Source: Ischnura elegans
Taxonomy: Eukaryota; Arthropoda; Insecta; Odonata; Coenagrionidae
Reading direction: 5' to 3'
NCBI RefSeq assembly: GCF_921293095.1
Contig: NC_060259.1
Coordinates: forward strand, 23,877,812 to 23,941,811
Length of the DNA stretch: 64,000 nt
The notes under the pieces were generated by a model. It searched no databases. It was not told the DNA's origin and was given only the letters and a program-made list of their open reading frames with translations. The position numbers were made by a program, and so were the translations under genes. Shown here piece by piece: positions 45,984 to 59,900 of this stretch (positions are counted from its first letter, which is position 1; every line of letters starts with the position of its first letter).

Positions 45984-47715
45984 CACCCATGTCTCGTATA
46001 GCGCAATTTCGATTAGCGCAATTTCGATATAGCGCAAATTCGTTCCTCGGGGAAACATTGCAACGCAGTGTAGCCTAATCAAAAATTTTAAACGCTCTCG
46101 TGATAAAACGTGAACTTGCGCTAAGTACACACGTAATTTCTATCAATTTACGCATATTAATATTATTTCTTGCCTCAAATCTTCTTTTTTGTTTATATAA
46201 TAATCGAAATTCATTGCTGTGCAATTGCCAAAAGTATTACTCGTCATTGGGTCCAGATAGCCGGCCTACTGAAGATTTATCTAGTCTCCTTAACAGAATG
46301 ATAGTAAATAATTTAGATCGTTAATTAAGCGTGGGGCTAGTGGAAATGAGTTTTTTTTTCAGCAATATGGTTTGAGACGTATTTTTGCCGTCGTAGGTTA
46401 CCGGGCGATTGACTTCCAGGTAGAGGGTCTACGCTAAAGCCTTCAAGGTCATCGGTATTCACGGGGGAGAAATGGAGCGGTGGCCGAGTTGCGCATGAAT
46501 AGCATCAACACATAAAAGGGTCCGCTATAGAGTCTCAAACACAATGGCTTCGTTCCCTCCCCGCAGTCATAGGCCTTCTGCGTCTCAGGAATACAGTTCA
46601 GCAGAAGAAGGTGATTTAGATAGAGCCATACAGAGTAAAAACCAAGAGAATATGGCAAAAAATAGGAATGCGTGTAGAAAAATCAAGAATTTAACAAAAA
46701 AAACCATAAACCTAGAAGAGGACTTGAGAGAGGTCAATTGCTTTGAAAATGGAGAGCGTCATAGCGATATTGCGTGGAAGTTTAAACTCACGATGCCTTA
46801 TTCTGAATAAAGACGAAGCTAAAATATCAGTGACCTCAGCCGCACCAACTTCAACCAAGAGGTCTACACATACGGAAAGTTCATGGTGAATCAGTACAAA
46901 AAGACGAGAGTGGTAATCGCTCCGAGACATTTAGTGAAAGCGGTTGGTTCCAGAATTTAAACGGCAAGCAGGTATTTTCAGTGCGGCGATATCAGGTGAA
47001 TCTGCAATTGTTGATAGCGCAGCCACCACAACATTTTCTGATGAACTCCAAGCTGTTATTGAAAGTGGTTCCTTTCCCCCTCAACTAGATCTAGTGTTGA
47101 CGAAACGATATTCTTTTGGAAAAGAATGCATTCTCGTTCATTCATTTTCAGGGAAGGAAAACCGGGGTCAGGTTTCAAGGCATTTAAAGACTGTTTCACG
47201 TAGCTGCTAATGACTCGGAGGACTTCAAATTAAAATGATTTATCATTCGTAAACTCCGCTAGCTATGAAATGGCATTTAAAGTAGCATTTTCCTGTCATT
47301 TCGATGAGCTACAAAAGGGCCTGGGTGACACAACAGTTGTTTTTAGACTAGTTTGAAAAATCGTCAACTTCCGGCAACGCATTACGATCCCCTGAGATAG
47401 CAGATGTTAGCCCACCCGCACGACAGGATGGAATTTCGAAAGCACTTAAGAATTTTTTTTAACGTGAATAAAAGTATTTGAATGCGTGAATACTATCTTT
47501 AGAGATGTTTTATACTATAAATATTTATAGAGATAATGTTTACTAAGGCTTTTTATGGGAATATAGATGTTTTAGAGGAAATTCAATACCAAAGACCTAT
47601 GCTACCAGGAACGCATCCCTATCTTCCCTATGTTAAAATGCTCTCGTATAACGCAAATTCGTATAGCGCAAAGACCCCAAGGAACGCATCCATTGCGCTA
47701 TACGAGACATGGGTG
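45984..47715 (+). mobile_element. 1.7-kb pogo/Tigger transposon, internally deleted
   Basis: The inverted ends CACCCATGTCTCGTATAGCG (45984) and the complement of the same 20 bases ending at 47715 are perfect over this length. They are flanked by TA (45982-45983 and 47716-47717). Both ends continue with further GTATAGCGCAAATTCG-like repeats. The interior encodes fragments of a Tigger-type transposase in the plus orientation. It lies in an intron of the thioredoxin reductase gene, antisense to it. Confidence 0.9.
46544..47210 (+). pseudogene. Tigger-like transposase relic
   Basis: The first frame (46544-46810) contains a degraded psq/CENP-B-type DNA-binding helix-turn-helix: 'KTINLEEDLREVNCFENGER' and 'SDIAWKFKLT', preceded by a basic stretch. 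The frame is then broken near 46805. A second frame (46944-47210) reads 'FKRQAGIFSAAISGESAIVD', 'FSDELQAVIESGSFPPQ' and 'FSGKENRGQVSRHLKTVSR', matching the CENP-B-like second DNA-binding domain and the start of the DDE region. The catalytic aspartates of the DDE core are missing or unreadable, and the region between the two DNA-binding domains is partly deleted. Inactive. Confidence 0.8.
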
Positions 47716-47872
47716 TATAATAAAACCAAAGAGTAAACATGGTTTGAACTTGATAGTGATTCTCAAATTACTCTTAATAAGGACTTATAGTTTCTGCAAA
47801 CAGAAGTTAACAAAAATAAATTTAAGGTTATTACACGTCGAATTAAAAGGCCACAAAAAAATAGCAACATAC

Positions 47873-48103
47873 CCCAGTACTTTTAAGGCATATTAGTTTC
47901 CCATAGCTCTTATTCTCATCTCTCTCAGGAAGTGTGTACTCCAACGGCTGGTAATGAGTATGATACACCTCAATATCATCAGCACCATATGTTGCTATGG
48001 CATCTTCCTCTGAGTATCCAACAGACCCATATTCAAGAGGAGTAAAAACTGTGGTTGGAACCATTTTGTAGTCCATCGGCTCATTTGATTTACCATAAAG
48101 CCT
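47873..48103 (-). CDS. TXNRD: Thioredoxin reductase exon: start of the interface domain
   Basis: The GTTCTTGCAG acceptor and the ACTGGG-GTATGT donor give 77 whole codons: 'RLYGKSNEPMDYKMVPTTVF', 'TPLEYGSVGYSEEDAIATYG', 'ADDIEVYHTHYQPLEYTLPE' and so on to 'SYGKLICLKSTG'. The 'VPTTVFTPLEYG' block begins the dimer interface domain in thioredoxin and glutathione reductases, and the 'YHTHYQPLE' region is of the thioredoxin-reductase type. It joins in phase to both neighbours. Confidence 0.93.
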
Positions 48104-48178
48104 CTGCAAGAACAAATGTTCAACAATACAAAATTCTACTACATTGTAATCATGACAACTGAATAGCTCAATCAACTA

Positions 48179-50456
<2,278 letters not shown>

Positions 50457-50584
50457 TTTTCATTCAAATTCACTCCTATTTCTTGAAGGCCAATATTTTT
50501 TGTACATGGACTCCTTCCAGTAGCAAACATTACTGTGTTGAAGGTTTGTTCTTCCTCTCTTCCATCCTCAAACTTGTATGTCAC
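50457..50584 (-). CDS. TXNRD: Thioredoxin reductase exon: end of NADPH domain
   Basis: The TTCTCTTTAG acceptor is followed by 42 codons and two bases. 'VTYKFEDGREEEQTFNTVMF' leads to 'ATGRSPCTKNIGLQEIGVNL', ending 'NEK' with the last codon split. The 'MFATGRSP' box closes the NADPH-binding domain. The donor is AA-GTAGGT; reading through it would hit TAG at once, and joining to 48377 restores the frame. Confidence 0.92.
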
Positions 50585-50656
50585 CTAAAGAGAATAAATA
50601 GCATGAATATATTCTTCTATCATCAATGCAGATAATTAACGCAATCAAACTCTTAC

Positions 50657-50803
50657 TGCGAGCTCCCCGGGGCTTCCAGTACACTTCTCTGTAATTTTGG
50701 TTGGGACAGCTGGCCTTATGAACTTCACTCCATGAGTTTCCATGTGGCTACCTATCATATCAGCCATCTGGCGATCAAAGCCTCTTAAAAGGATTGAGCG
50801 AAC
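50657..50803 (-). CDS. TXNRD: Thioredoxin reductase exon: NADPH domain, second half
   Basis: The TTTTACAG acceptor and the GCA-GTAAGA donor give 49 codons: '[20 protein letters not shown]', '[20 protein letters not shown]' and 'CTGSPGELA'. '[13 protein letters not shown]' contains the arginines that contact the NADPH 2'-phosphate in the family. A 72-base intron separates it from the next exon. Confidence 0.93.
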
Positions 50804-50983
50804 CTGTAAAAATTATCAACAGTAATTCCTCAAAACACATGAAGAAGTAGGTGATATGTTATTATCACATTCTTTCTCTTAAATTTTATACCTTGGACTT
50901 AAAGAAATGACATTAAATTTAAAAGTAAAGTAAAAGAACATGCCACTAAATATGTAAAGCCAAGGAAATGGAAAAGTCCATCA

Positions 50984-51752
50984 TTAACCCTTTCACTGCT
51001 GTGGACGTACCTAGTACGTCCGCACGGCAGACTGCTGTGGACGTACTTTTTCTTCCTACCTGCCATGCGGTCAGCACTTTCGCCGAAGCACTTCGAAGGG
51101 TCGTTAATCCGCGACCATATCCTCGACCAGCTCACCCACGCAGGACCGTCTCCTCGACCCTACGAGCAGGCAGCCTACCTCCCGAAAAGTGACCGCTCTG
51201 ACTGCAATTTGAAAATCAATCACTCAATACGATCATCAAAAACTTATATTTTTCATCGCACTCCTGCCAATCATGCAATCAAGTACATCTTTGAACCGTG
51301 TTTCTGCGATGAAAAATAACGGTTTTGTTAACTTTGCTAAAATGGCCATTTTTCCGGTTGTCCGCAGCCACGTTTCTAGAAAGTTAACAAAATCGTTATT
51401 TTTCATCGTAGAAACACGGTTCAAAGACGTACTTGATCGCATGATTGGCAGGAGTGCGATGAAAAATATAAGTTTTTGATGATCGTATTGAGTGATTGAT
51501 TTTCAAATTGCAGTCAGAGTGGTCCCTTTTCGGGAGGTAGGCCGTCCCTTCGACCCCCGCTGGTAGGGTCGAAGAGACGGTCCTGCGTGGGTGAGATCGT
51601 CAAGGATAGGGCCGCGGATTAGCGACCCTTCGGAGGGTGTACCACACCCATCCTGGAAGTACCTGCTCCATGGGCCCACGAAACGCATTTTAACATTTTC
51701 GCCGCATGTGAGGAGTAGGTTTTCGGAGATTGAACAGCAGTGAAAGAGTTAA
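50984..51752. mobile_element. Piggybac-like fold-back (long palindromic) MITE
   Basis: TTAA at both ends (50984-50987 and 51749-51752) is followed inwards by CCCTTTCACTGCTG and its inverse CAGCAGTGAAAGAG. The two halves are inverted copies over roughly 300-380 bp each, centred near 51365. For example, CAATTTGAAAATCAATCACT occurs at about 51208 and inverted at about 51493. TTAA targets and CCCTTT termini are the piggyBac hallmark. Because of the palindrome, the frames at 51236-51442 (-) and 51273-51479 (+) encode almost the same peptide; they are not genes. The element lies in a thioredoxin reductase intron, and its transcript would form a long hairpin. Confidence 0.88.
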
Positions 51753-52314
51753 AAACATGGGCAAATATGAGGTGGAAATTTTTGAGTAAAGCAAAATCTA
51801 TTTCTACCCCTTTCATGATAAATGGGAGAAAGGATATGCCAATTTACCCTAGTATTGACGACCCAATTATCTAAAAAAATAGATAAGAAATCAGTACCTT
51901 CTCATGAAATATATCTTCAATGAAAATATATTCACTCAATATATTCTAATAGAAAATACACCATTACCACCCCAGATTTCTGAATTTATTCATATATTAC
52001 ATGGTAAAATATGGTTTGCACACAGTATGGGGAAATGGACTAATATGTCCTGAGTGACCTGGAGTAAGGGACATCATCCAGAAATTTAAGCAAAAGGAAT
52101 TCCGAAGGATACTGATGGAATATGAGGGGGTACATTACTGACTGAGTGGAGTCATTGCTTCCAAAGATAGCAAGGGAAGCAAGCTGATCTTTATGCTGCA
52201 TTTGCAGAACCCAGAGAAAAATTCCATTGCACTACACGATGTTAAATACCTGAAGCACAAGGTACAGTGGAACCTCAATCTATCGTTTTTCAGAAGGGTG
52301 GACAAAAAAAACAA

Positions 52315-52700
52315 TGAATGCGGGAAAACAATCAATGCAGGAATGTTTGGCTAGGTTGCTTATGTCACACGAAGGTTTTCGGGGAGTAATTGTGATATTC
52401 ATGAAGGAATTCAAACAAGATTTTAGCTGATTACAGGAATATTTGTACTTCATTGAAACACTTAGGTCATATTGTTGATTCAACTAATATCTCTTTTAAA
52501 TATACTAAAGGAACACACCACCAAGCTAAAAAATGTTTACACTCCATTCGGCATTTGCACTGCTATTATGGATTTCTGTCTGATGTAAAAATACTAATCC
52601 ATCAAATGCCATTTCAAGTACACGTTTTTACAAGAGCAATGTGCATGTTATGCCTAAAACCACCAGGTAGCTTGCTCTACCCCTACCCTTGCCATCATGT
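52315..52700 (+). repeat. Dispersed repeat family, copy 2
   Basis: Partner of 16672-17085, with the same order of shared blocks but without the 31-bp tandem duplication. Its position just inside the 52265 terminus suggests that the family is the left interior of that TIR element. Confidence 0.65.
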
Positions 52701-53067
52701 GCTACAGGACAACCCAAGACTTTCTGGAATATTCACGTCCTTCTAGCCTGGATTCTTTTCTTCATCTTTAATTATTTTCTGTCCATCTTTTTAAGATCTA
52801 CCTTGTTTCTTCGGGAGAGCCATGGTCCAAAGAAGAATAAAAATAAAACTAATAAAAATGAAACCTGTCTTTAATAAACCCGACCGTCTGAAACTGGGAA
52901 CTTGGAAGCAAGTAGGCTGAAAAAGTTCAGTGGGCGAGAATGGGAGAGGCAAGAAACACGTTTCTATTTTTCTCGTGTAACTTTATATTTTCTTCCAAAG
53001 CTGAAGAATTCGAAATACAATCCCTGCATGAGCTAAGACGTTTTGTTCGATTTTGGAGAAGAGGAAA

Positions 53068-54438
53068 GGGTCATTCCATGTCAGTTCATCCAGGCATGAC
53101 ATTTAGGTTACTTAGAAGTAACCTTTTTTGCTTGTGGACATTTCTGGACACACTCACCTTATCTTTCATTCCTGGCATAAGGCGTGAATACTCGTAATTT
53201 TGGTAAAATGACTGAACTAAGTCCACTGCAGTTTGTTCTATGTTTTTGCCCCTCCTTGGATCTGGTATAGCTATGATGCCTTTCATTACTAGAATTCCCT
53301 AGCATGCCAAATTGTATATTCACTAACATTAATTTCGGTGGCTACTTTTTTCCTACTCCATGAAGTCGGAGCTAGTGTTAATAGCCGAATTATCTCTCCC
53401 TGACTGCCTTCCGTCACCAGTTTTTCTTTTAGTAACCCAACTAGCACATTCATATCACTCGCTTTATCAAGAACTTCTGAATCATGCTCTGGAAGGAAAT
53501 CTTTATCCAGTACTTTGAAAACCTTTTTGTTCAAAGTAGAACAGTATTAATGAGGTAAAACACAATCGTGAAGTTTTTTGTCAATGCAAAATGGAGAAAG
53601 TTAACTTGTAATGACATGCATCCTGTATTTTGATGTGTTTTATACAGCAACAATCAAGTTTTCCCCAGCAATGATGGGTAAGTGCTATGAATTCCTTAAA
53701 ATATTCTATTTCAAAAATATATTTTTCTTATCGGGAGAAAAACAACCTGCATATAAAAAATATATTAATTTTTTTAACGTATTATTTACTAGATTCATGT
53801 TGTATATATTTGCTTAGATATAGAAAACAGTTAACACAAGCATTTCATCACACTTGAAGGAGGACTGAACACTGACTGCCAGAGTCGTGAAAAGGGATTT
53901 TTGTTTTGCAAAATTTTTTTTAACGACAAAGCAAGCAAAAAGCCATGAATTTTATTTTTACAGGTGGTGGGTCGTACCTTAAGGAATATCAGAAAAATTA
54001 ATTTAGCTTGATTCAGATATTGCCTCAGGTCAAAATTTGATGTTTTATAGAACCATGTTTTTGACGCAAAATTTTATAAAATCTTACGAAACACATGAGT
54101 TTAGAGAATTTCCAATATTCCTTAGGATATTTTTCAATTAGTTTTTGGCATCCTCATGACTTCTATAGTAAACCTGCAAAATTTCATAAGAATCGGATGA
54201 AAACTATGGCTAAGACAAATTATTTCCCTCTGGAGGTACAAGTGCCTCTGGAGACCGCATTCATTGAAAAACTGTAGTTTCACCCAAACTTCAAATGGTT
54301 GTGGAAAAAAAACTATTAGAGATAGCCAAGAAATATTTTACACTGTTTCATTCCTGCATGGAAGATGAAAATTGGCAAGTTTCATCAAAATCCAAGTCGG
54401 TGGGTGTCATGCCTGGATGAACTGACATGGAAATACCC
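53068..54438 (-). mobile_element. 1.37-kb TIR element nested in the 52265-54795 element
   Basis: The left end GGGTCATTCCATGTCAGTTC continues ATCCAGGCATGACA. The right end is the inverse, beginning on its complement GGGTATTTCCATGTCAGTTC. GAAA flanks both sides (53064-53067 and 54439-54442), a possible 4-bp target duplication. The left part carries a coding relic on the minus strand. A terminus of a related element is seen at 15838. I cannot name the superfamily with certainty. Confidence 0.78.
53086..53534 (-). pseudogene. Transposon-encoded DNA-binding protein N-terminus, frameshifted
   Basis: The minus strand encodes 'SDMNVLVGLLKEKLVTEGSQ', 'GEIIRLLTLAPTSWSRKKVA' and 'TEINVSEYTIWHAREF', then after a one-base shift near 53288 'MKGIIAIPDPRRGKNIEQTA', 'FYQNYEYSRLMPGMKDKVSV' and 'NVHKQKRLLLSNL'. 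The 'LTLAPTSWS..K' plus 'VSEY' region looks like a helix-turn-helix. This block order recurs in a multicopy arthropod protein family of unknown mechanism. It runs into the left terminal repeat and stops, so the C-terminal part is deleted in this copy. Family placement is from memory and unverified. Confidence 0.6.
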
Positions 54439-55509
54439 GAAAGCGTCAGAGGGGGGAGGCAAGTGCTGAATGGAAGGGGATAGTGAAATTTGGGATATAC
54501 GCTAATGTTACTGAGCTTCTCCCTATGCTAGTTACATTTCCTGGGGAAAATTCAAACTATGTGCCTGCCGTTATTAGCCATAAATGACTCACTGTATATA
54601 CATTTCATCTCATTTTCGTCAAATGATGGATGCAGGAAAATTATACTTCGGGACCGCAATCTTCAAACCATCAATGCGGGACAACAATACTTCAGGGAAC
54701 AATGGATGCAGGAAAAAATTACATTGTCTGTATGAAACTTTATTTGGGACCAGGAACGGTGAACAATGAATGCCGGTACGATCAGGGTTCCACTGTATTG
54801 GCTTAAGCCCATTTCACATGGACGTGGACATTCTCCACTACACATATGGGGAGTGATCACCACTTTTCACATTGGCTCAGACAAAAATCATCCACATCCA
54901 ACCAATTGTGTTCAGCCTGCCACGGCAGAAGAGCATCATACAGACATGCACAATTTAAGTAATTGCTGTGCACCAGGAAATGAAAAATTGGAATAAAAAT
55001 ACCCATCAAACAAGGTTCCTTATTTATAACGTGATCTCACCTACCTCTTTACCTAACGATCACGGTATTGGTATTTAAAATGCAAGACATCACATTCGTT
55101 GGCCCTTCTCTCCACTTCAATAAATGGTGAAAAGACACTCACAGTTATCTCCAAGTTCACACTTATTCTACTGATGAATTTGCTTGGCCTGCATCAGCCA
55201 CCCCATTCAAGTGCACACACAAACATGTCACTACGGCTTGTACACACAAATGATCAGCTGCTTGTAGGAGCCAAGCAGATGACTCCTCTATGTATGGACG
55301 GTCCGCACTCATGTGTAAGCTTTCACTTATGCCAATGGAACCTAGCCCACACTCGTTGCATGGACTACCTGTGTTCATAGGTAGTTGGCCAAAGGGAACC
55401 AGGATCGATCAGAAAAGAGTTGCGCCCACCCTCCCATCCTGGCTGACCAGAAAAAAGGGAGACTTTTGAGCTCCCCCACCATATTTCAATGGGTTAGAGT
55501 TAAGAAAAG

Positions 55510-56095
55510 ACGAGGTTAATGTGCTATGACACATGTAATACAAGTATTTTTAATGGTAAACTTATATTTCACTATACAAATTGTTTCAATTGTGTCTGTA
55601 ACTGTCCAGTGATTGATAGAGTGAATGAAATGAAATACTTGAGAGTAATTCTGGATAGTAATCCACGCTGGGATAAACACTTACTTACTGTAAACAAATG
55701 CCTTAGAAGTACCTTGTCCAAATTTTATTACCTACGAAGCAAATGTCCTCTTCCGGTTAAAAAAAACCATTTATCATGCTCTTGTTCATTCCAAACTTTC
55801 TTATGGTATAATCTGCTGGGGCAGTGCATACATGAGCACATTTAAGTGTGCACTCGTTTTGCAAAAAAAATAATTAGGGTAATACAGTCTAAAAATTACT
55901 ACGAGGACTCATTTCTTTGGTTTGTGGCCCTAAATTTGTTGCCACTAAGGCATTTGTATTTATTCAAAGTGCTTAAATTGTTTTTTGCCAGAAGTGGAAA
56001 TATGCCGAGTGTAAGTGACAAATATAAATATAACTTAAGGAATGTGTCATCTATTACGTCATATTATTATTATATGTCATGACAATAGATTCTGT
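55510..56095 (+). pseudogene. Non-LTR retrotransposon ORF2 C-terminus (Jockey-like)
   Basis: Two frames (55519-55845 and 55846-56082) with a shift between read 'VNEMKYLRVILDSNPRWDKH', the thumb 'KYLGVILD' motif with Gly changed to Arg, then in a shifted frame a 'HSKLSYGIICWG'-type block, 'KKIIRVIQSKNYYEDS' and 'NLLPLRHLYLFKVLKLFF'. This is the usual end of a Jockey/CR1-like reverse transcriptase. There is no palm domain, so it is a 5'-truncated dead copy in a thioredoxin reductase intron. Confidence 0.78.
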
Positions 56096-56625
56096 AGTCT
56101 GGCTCGAAAGTTAGAAAACCTGCACTCAGCGAGACCTGACGTGAAAGAGAACCCCAGACTTTGAAGGAGTTTTCCTGAATTAAAACACTGTCTTGTACTA
56201 TTGAGTATATGGTATAATGGCAGATATTGATTTAAATCACCTTATTTTTACAGTAAAACCCCTGCATAAAAAAACCTCTTTAAGGTAAAATTTCACAAAA
56301 ATCTCAATAAAATGAAGTAATAGCCTCAGTCCCTACCATACATCATGCATGAAGAAATACCTCATGTGATGAACATCTAAAATCATAAAACCTCCTTAAT
56401 TAATATTAGTAAGTCTGCATGTGGGCTCCATTTAGGAAAGCAATTTCTCTGCCGTGAAATTTTTCACTAGTCATTGGAAAACTAGTCTGTTATTCTTGAG
56501 GTATTAGCCTTACTTCAACAATGAAGGACCTAATTTCATGGAAAACCCTCAAGTCAGTTTGTGAATATAGAAGTTTAGGAATAGAAAACAAATTGTAAAG
56601 GACATGCAATAAAACAAGATATTCA

Positions 56626-56865
<240 letters not shown>

Positions 56866-57447
56866 CTAAAAATAAAAAATAAAGGATATGCATCACCAAT
56901 ACCATAAATCAGGTCAAATAATATAATGAAAATAATTTGTGTATGTTTGACAATGAAACTAAAAAAGCACAGGACTTGATGTGAATGGATAAACATAGAG
57001 AAATGGTCTAATGGCAACTTTTACAATCCAAAGATCACGCGGGTGACTTGAAGACATATGTTTTACAACGCACACAGGGGATTGTCATGATAGACAAAAA
57101 TGAGTGACATGGCAGCTATCCATGGTATGGAGCCCATTGATATTTTAAACAGTAAAACCTCTGCCTTGCAAACTTCCACAAAGAGAAGAACTCTGATGAA
57201 CGAACAAATGCAATTAGTCCCACTAAATTCCTATATGAGTACATTGCTAAACACCCCCAATGAAAGAACTCCTGCTTTACAAAAACTCTGATTAACAAAA
57301 TAAAAATTTGGCCCTGTCTCACGAAATTTACCTCTTAGAATAAGTGACTCAAAAAGTTGGTTAATATTCATGCCTTTGCAAATCAAATGGCTGCTTGTGG
57401 CACCATCATCACCAGTGGAGAGTTGATCGATGGCAACCTGCCACATG

Positions 57448-58393
57448 AATAATGAGCTGGATACTGGTATAAAAATTTTGATGTCCTCAATAACTGAAGC
57501 ATTTGCCCTTTCAAAATGATAGACATAAGAAAATCATCCAAAGAATGAACTCCCCTCTACTAACTGGCAAAATATCCCATGAATTTCGTTAAGTATAGGT
57601 TTTACAGTATCATGGACCATACCATGGCATATATAGGAATATCAGAGCAGCCTAAGCTAATCTCCGTAGGAAAAAAGGTGAATTTTTAAGAGCATGCACA
57701 CACAGTCAGAGGGAAACTAAGGATGACACAAATGCTCACTAGTAAAACTAGTAGACTAGTAAAGTGTAATCCCTGTTTATTTGGAAATCAAAGGTCAAAT
57801 TTAACCTCAAATGACAAGCTCAGAATGGTGGCCGCTACGGGTATATTACATTTGACATCATAGGTACACATTTCACATTGTGAGAGAGAAGCTGCCTACA
57901 TCAACGAACTTATTGGGGGATTGAAGCACTACTTTCGGAAGCTCAGGGAAAATTTGTAGTAAACTAATTTACAATATCTTGGAGTGAAAACTTAGTCCAT
58001 GGAAACAAGTATTTTTCATTATAAAAATATTTAAGCTACCAATACAACATTCAGCTCACACTAAGTCTAGCATTTTAATGAATAATATAATCAACATAAT
58101 CGTGACACAAGAGCAACAGCTCACTTGAGATTGGTTCATTTTCACTCCATTGCATTCACCATCATCACATTTTAGAAAGTGATTTCATTCATGAACCATT
58201 TCTCATCCATTGCTTCATCAACTATCTGTTGCATCCCCAACAGAAATACTATACAAGTTTCTCTTCACTAGCATTAAAGACAAACCTTCAACAAATACTA
58301 CTACATTCAAGAAACAAAAAGGATTTCAGGGAGTGGTATGACTAGCTTTAGATACTGCTTTTATGAAAAGAAATTCAAATGAAGCAAGAAAAT
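57448..58393. other. Intron sequence of thioredoxin reductase, nothing recognised
   Basis: Part of the 4.3-kb intron between the exons at 56632-56865 and 61164-61306. The short frames in 56.9-57.4 kb and here have no domains. Confidence 0.45.
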
Positions 58394-58476
58394 GATGTCT
58401 CCATGTTCCTGGGTTTCACCGCGTGGATTTTCACAAAGAAAATCCACGCGGTGAAACCCAGGAACATGGAGGCATC
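58394..58476. repeat. Near-perfect hairpin, 39-bp arms, 5-base loop
   Basis: Arm 1 (58394-58432) and arm 2 (58438-58476) are complementary over 39 positions with a single mismatch that is a G-U pair in RNA. The loop is ACAAA. GAAGCAAGAAAATG occurs just 5' (58381-58394) and again at 58513-58526 on the same strand. The near absence of divergence means a recent origin. The size resembles small-RNA precursor hairpins, but processing cannot be judged from sequence alone. Confidence 0.9.
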
Positions 58477-58604
58477 ATCTAGACAACGCCGCGGAAAACT
58501 ACGAATCAACTTGAAGCAAGAAAATGGACATCATTGCCTCGGAAATCCTACAGGAAATCATGTCTCCTGTTATATTGATATGATACAAGCTTTGAAGTGT
58601 ACTA

Positions 58605-59572
58605 CAGTAGATTCTCATTATTGCGAAGTTCACGGGACCGAAAAACTGGGGATTCGTAATAACGATGTTCGAATGAATGTTTCTTTTAGAAATTGTCGAA
58701 AAAAATGTGAACAATAAACATGATTAAATTCAGTGCAAGTATATAAAATTTTATTATTTAAACAAGAAAATTTGTTTCAGCTTCTCATTAGATGAAAGCA
58801 GCATGATGCAATGGGGGGTTAATATCTTCTGAATACATTAACTCCTCAATGAACGAAATAGATGTGCTAAAAGACCTTGTTTGTAAGTTGATAAACCTTC
58901 AGTCCGGCCGCAGAGAGTTGTCCAATGACAGTTAGAATGGTCTAGGTCGGGGTAGGGGGCAAGGTTGCCAAGGAAGATATGGAAATGCCTTCACTTCACT
59001 TGTAAACAAAAGAGTCCCTTGAAGAAAGGAGCTGGAAGGGATAAGGAGTGTGAAGGGCCCAGAGGAGGAATCACTTGTTTTGGTGGATCAGGCTTATTTC
59101 CGTGCTCCATATGCATTTGACAGCATTGTACGACTCGGCGAGGGTGTGAGGTACATTTGGGGGACATCTATTGGCTGCAAACTGTGCTGGCGCAGGGTTT
59201 TCCGCCCCTCCTATGGTGCTGTCATCGGGCAACTCTCGCCGGCCGAACTGTATGCAAGGAATTGAGGAGTACAGTTATCCTGCAGAATGCAACACTGCAT
59301 GACAATGTGCGCTAACTCACGACTGTGAAGAATTGATCTAGCTGGGTGTGCGACGCTTCCGGAGCCGAACTATTAAAACTTCGCATATTGCATATCCACC
59401 TAAATGCCGATGCTTATTCGTGGAACTCCGTAATCAAGTTCATTAAGTAACTGCCAGGACCGGGACTGAGGTGCGTAATAATGGTTCTTTTACTATAGAT
59501 TGGATAGGGCTTTTCGTTGGGATCAACGAATTGCTTCGTAATAACATTGCTCGTATTAACAATAGAACACTG
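58605..59572. mobile_element. 968-bp pogo-like MITE
   Basis: The left end CAGTAGATTCTCATTATTGC and the right end (complement CAGTGTTCTATTGTTAATAC) are imperfect inverted repeats with TA on both sides (58603-58604 and 59573-59574). Inner shared text is of the CGTAATAACGATG/CGTAATAACATTG type. The frame 59050-59265 inside has no transposase motif. The outer bases resemble the termini at 40145. Confidence 0.65.
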
Positions 59573-59900
59573 TATACATTAGCTTACTTTCATACTTTGA
59601 AACAAAAAGCTTTTACAATAAACACACAAAACCAATAGCTTAACTTACATGGTAGAGTCTAAGAAGGAACCCCAAATTTCGTAAAACCAATTAGGAATTT
59701 TTAAAGCCCCACCTTTTCCAGGCCAAAGACCCAAAGAATTGCATACCATAAAAAAATTTCCCAGATGCCATTGACAATATTACCAGACTTTTCTCTGACC
59801 CATTCTGACCAGTACCAACACCTTTTATGGAACCAGAATTCCAATGGTTAAGATTATGGATTAGCAATGAGTCAAATTAGTAACTGTGGATTAACCCTTA

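Larger units (their letters stand above)
52265..54795. mobile_element. 2.5-kb pogo-like TIR element, itself interrupted
   Basis: The left end CAGTGGAACCTCAATCTATC and the right end (complement CAGTGGAACCCTGATCGTAC) are inverted, with TA flanks (52263-52264 and 54796-54797). Inner arms share CAATGAATGC-type repeats. The left interior holds the second copy of the dispersed repeat (52315-52700). A different TIR element occupies 53068-54438. CAGTGGAA-type ends with TA targets suggest the pogo group. It lies in the thioredoxin reductase intron between the exons at 50803 and 56632. Confidence 0.78.

Noticed and set aside
51236-51479. Two overlapping open frames on opposite strands encoding nearly the same 68-residue peptide
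   Set aside because: They are produced by the palindrome of the fold-back element: the same sequence is read on both strands. No start context, splice sites or domain.
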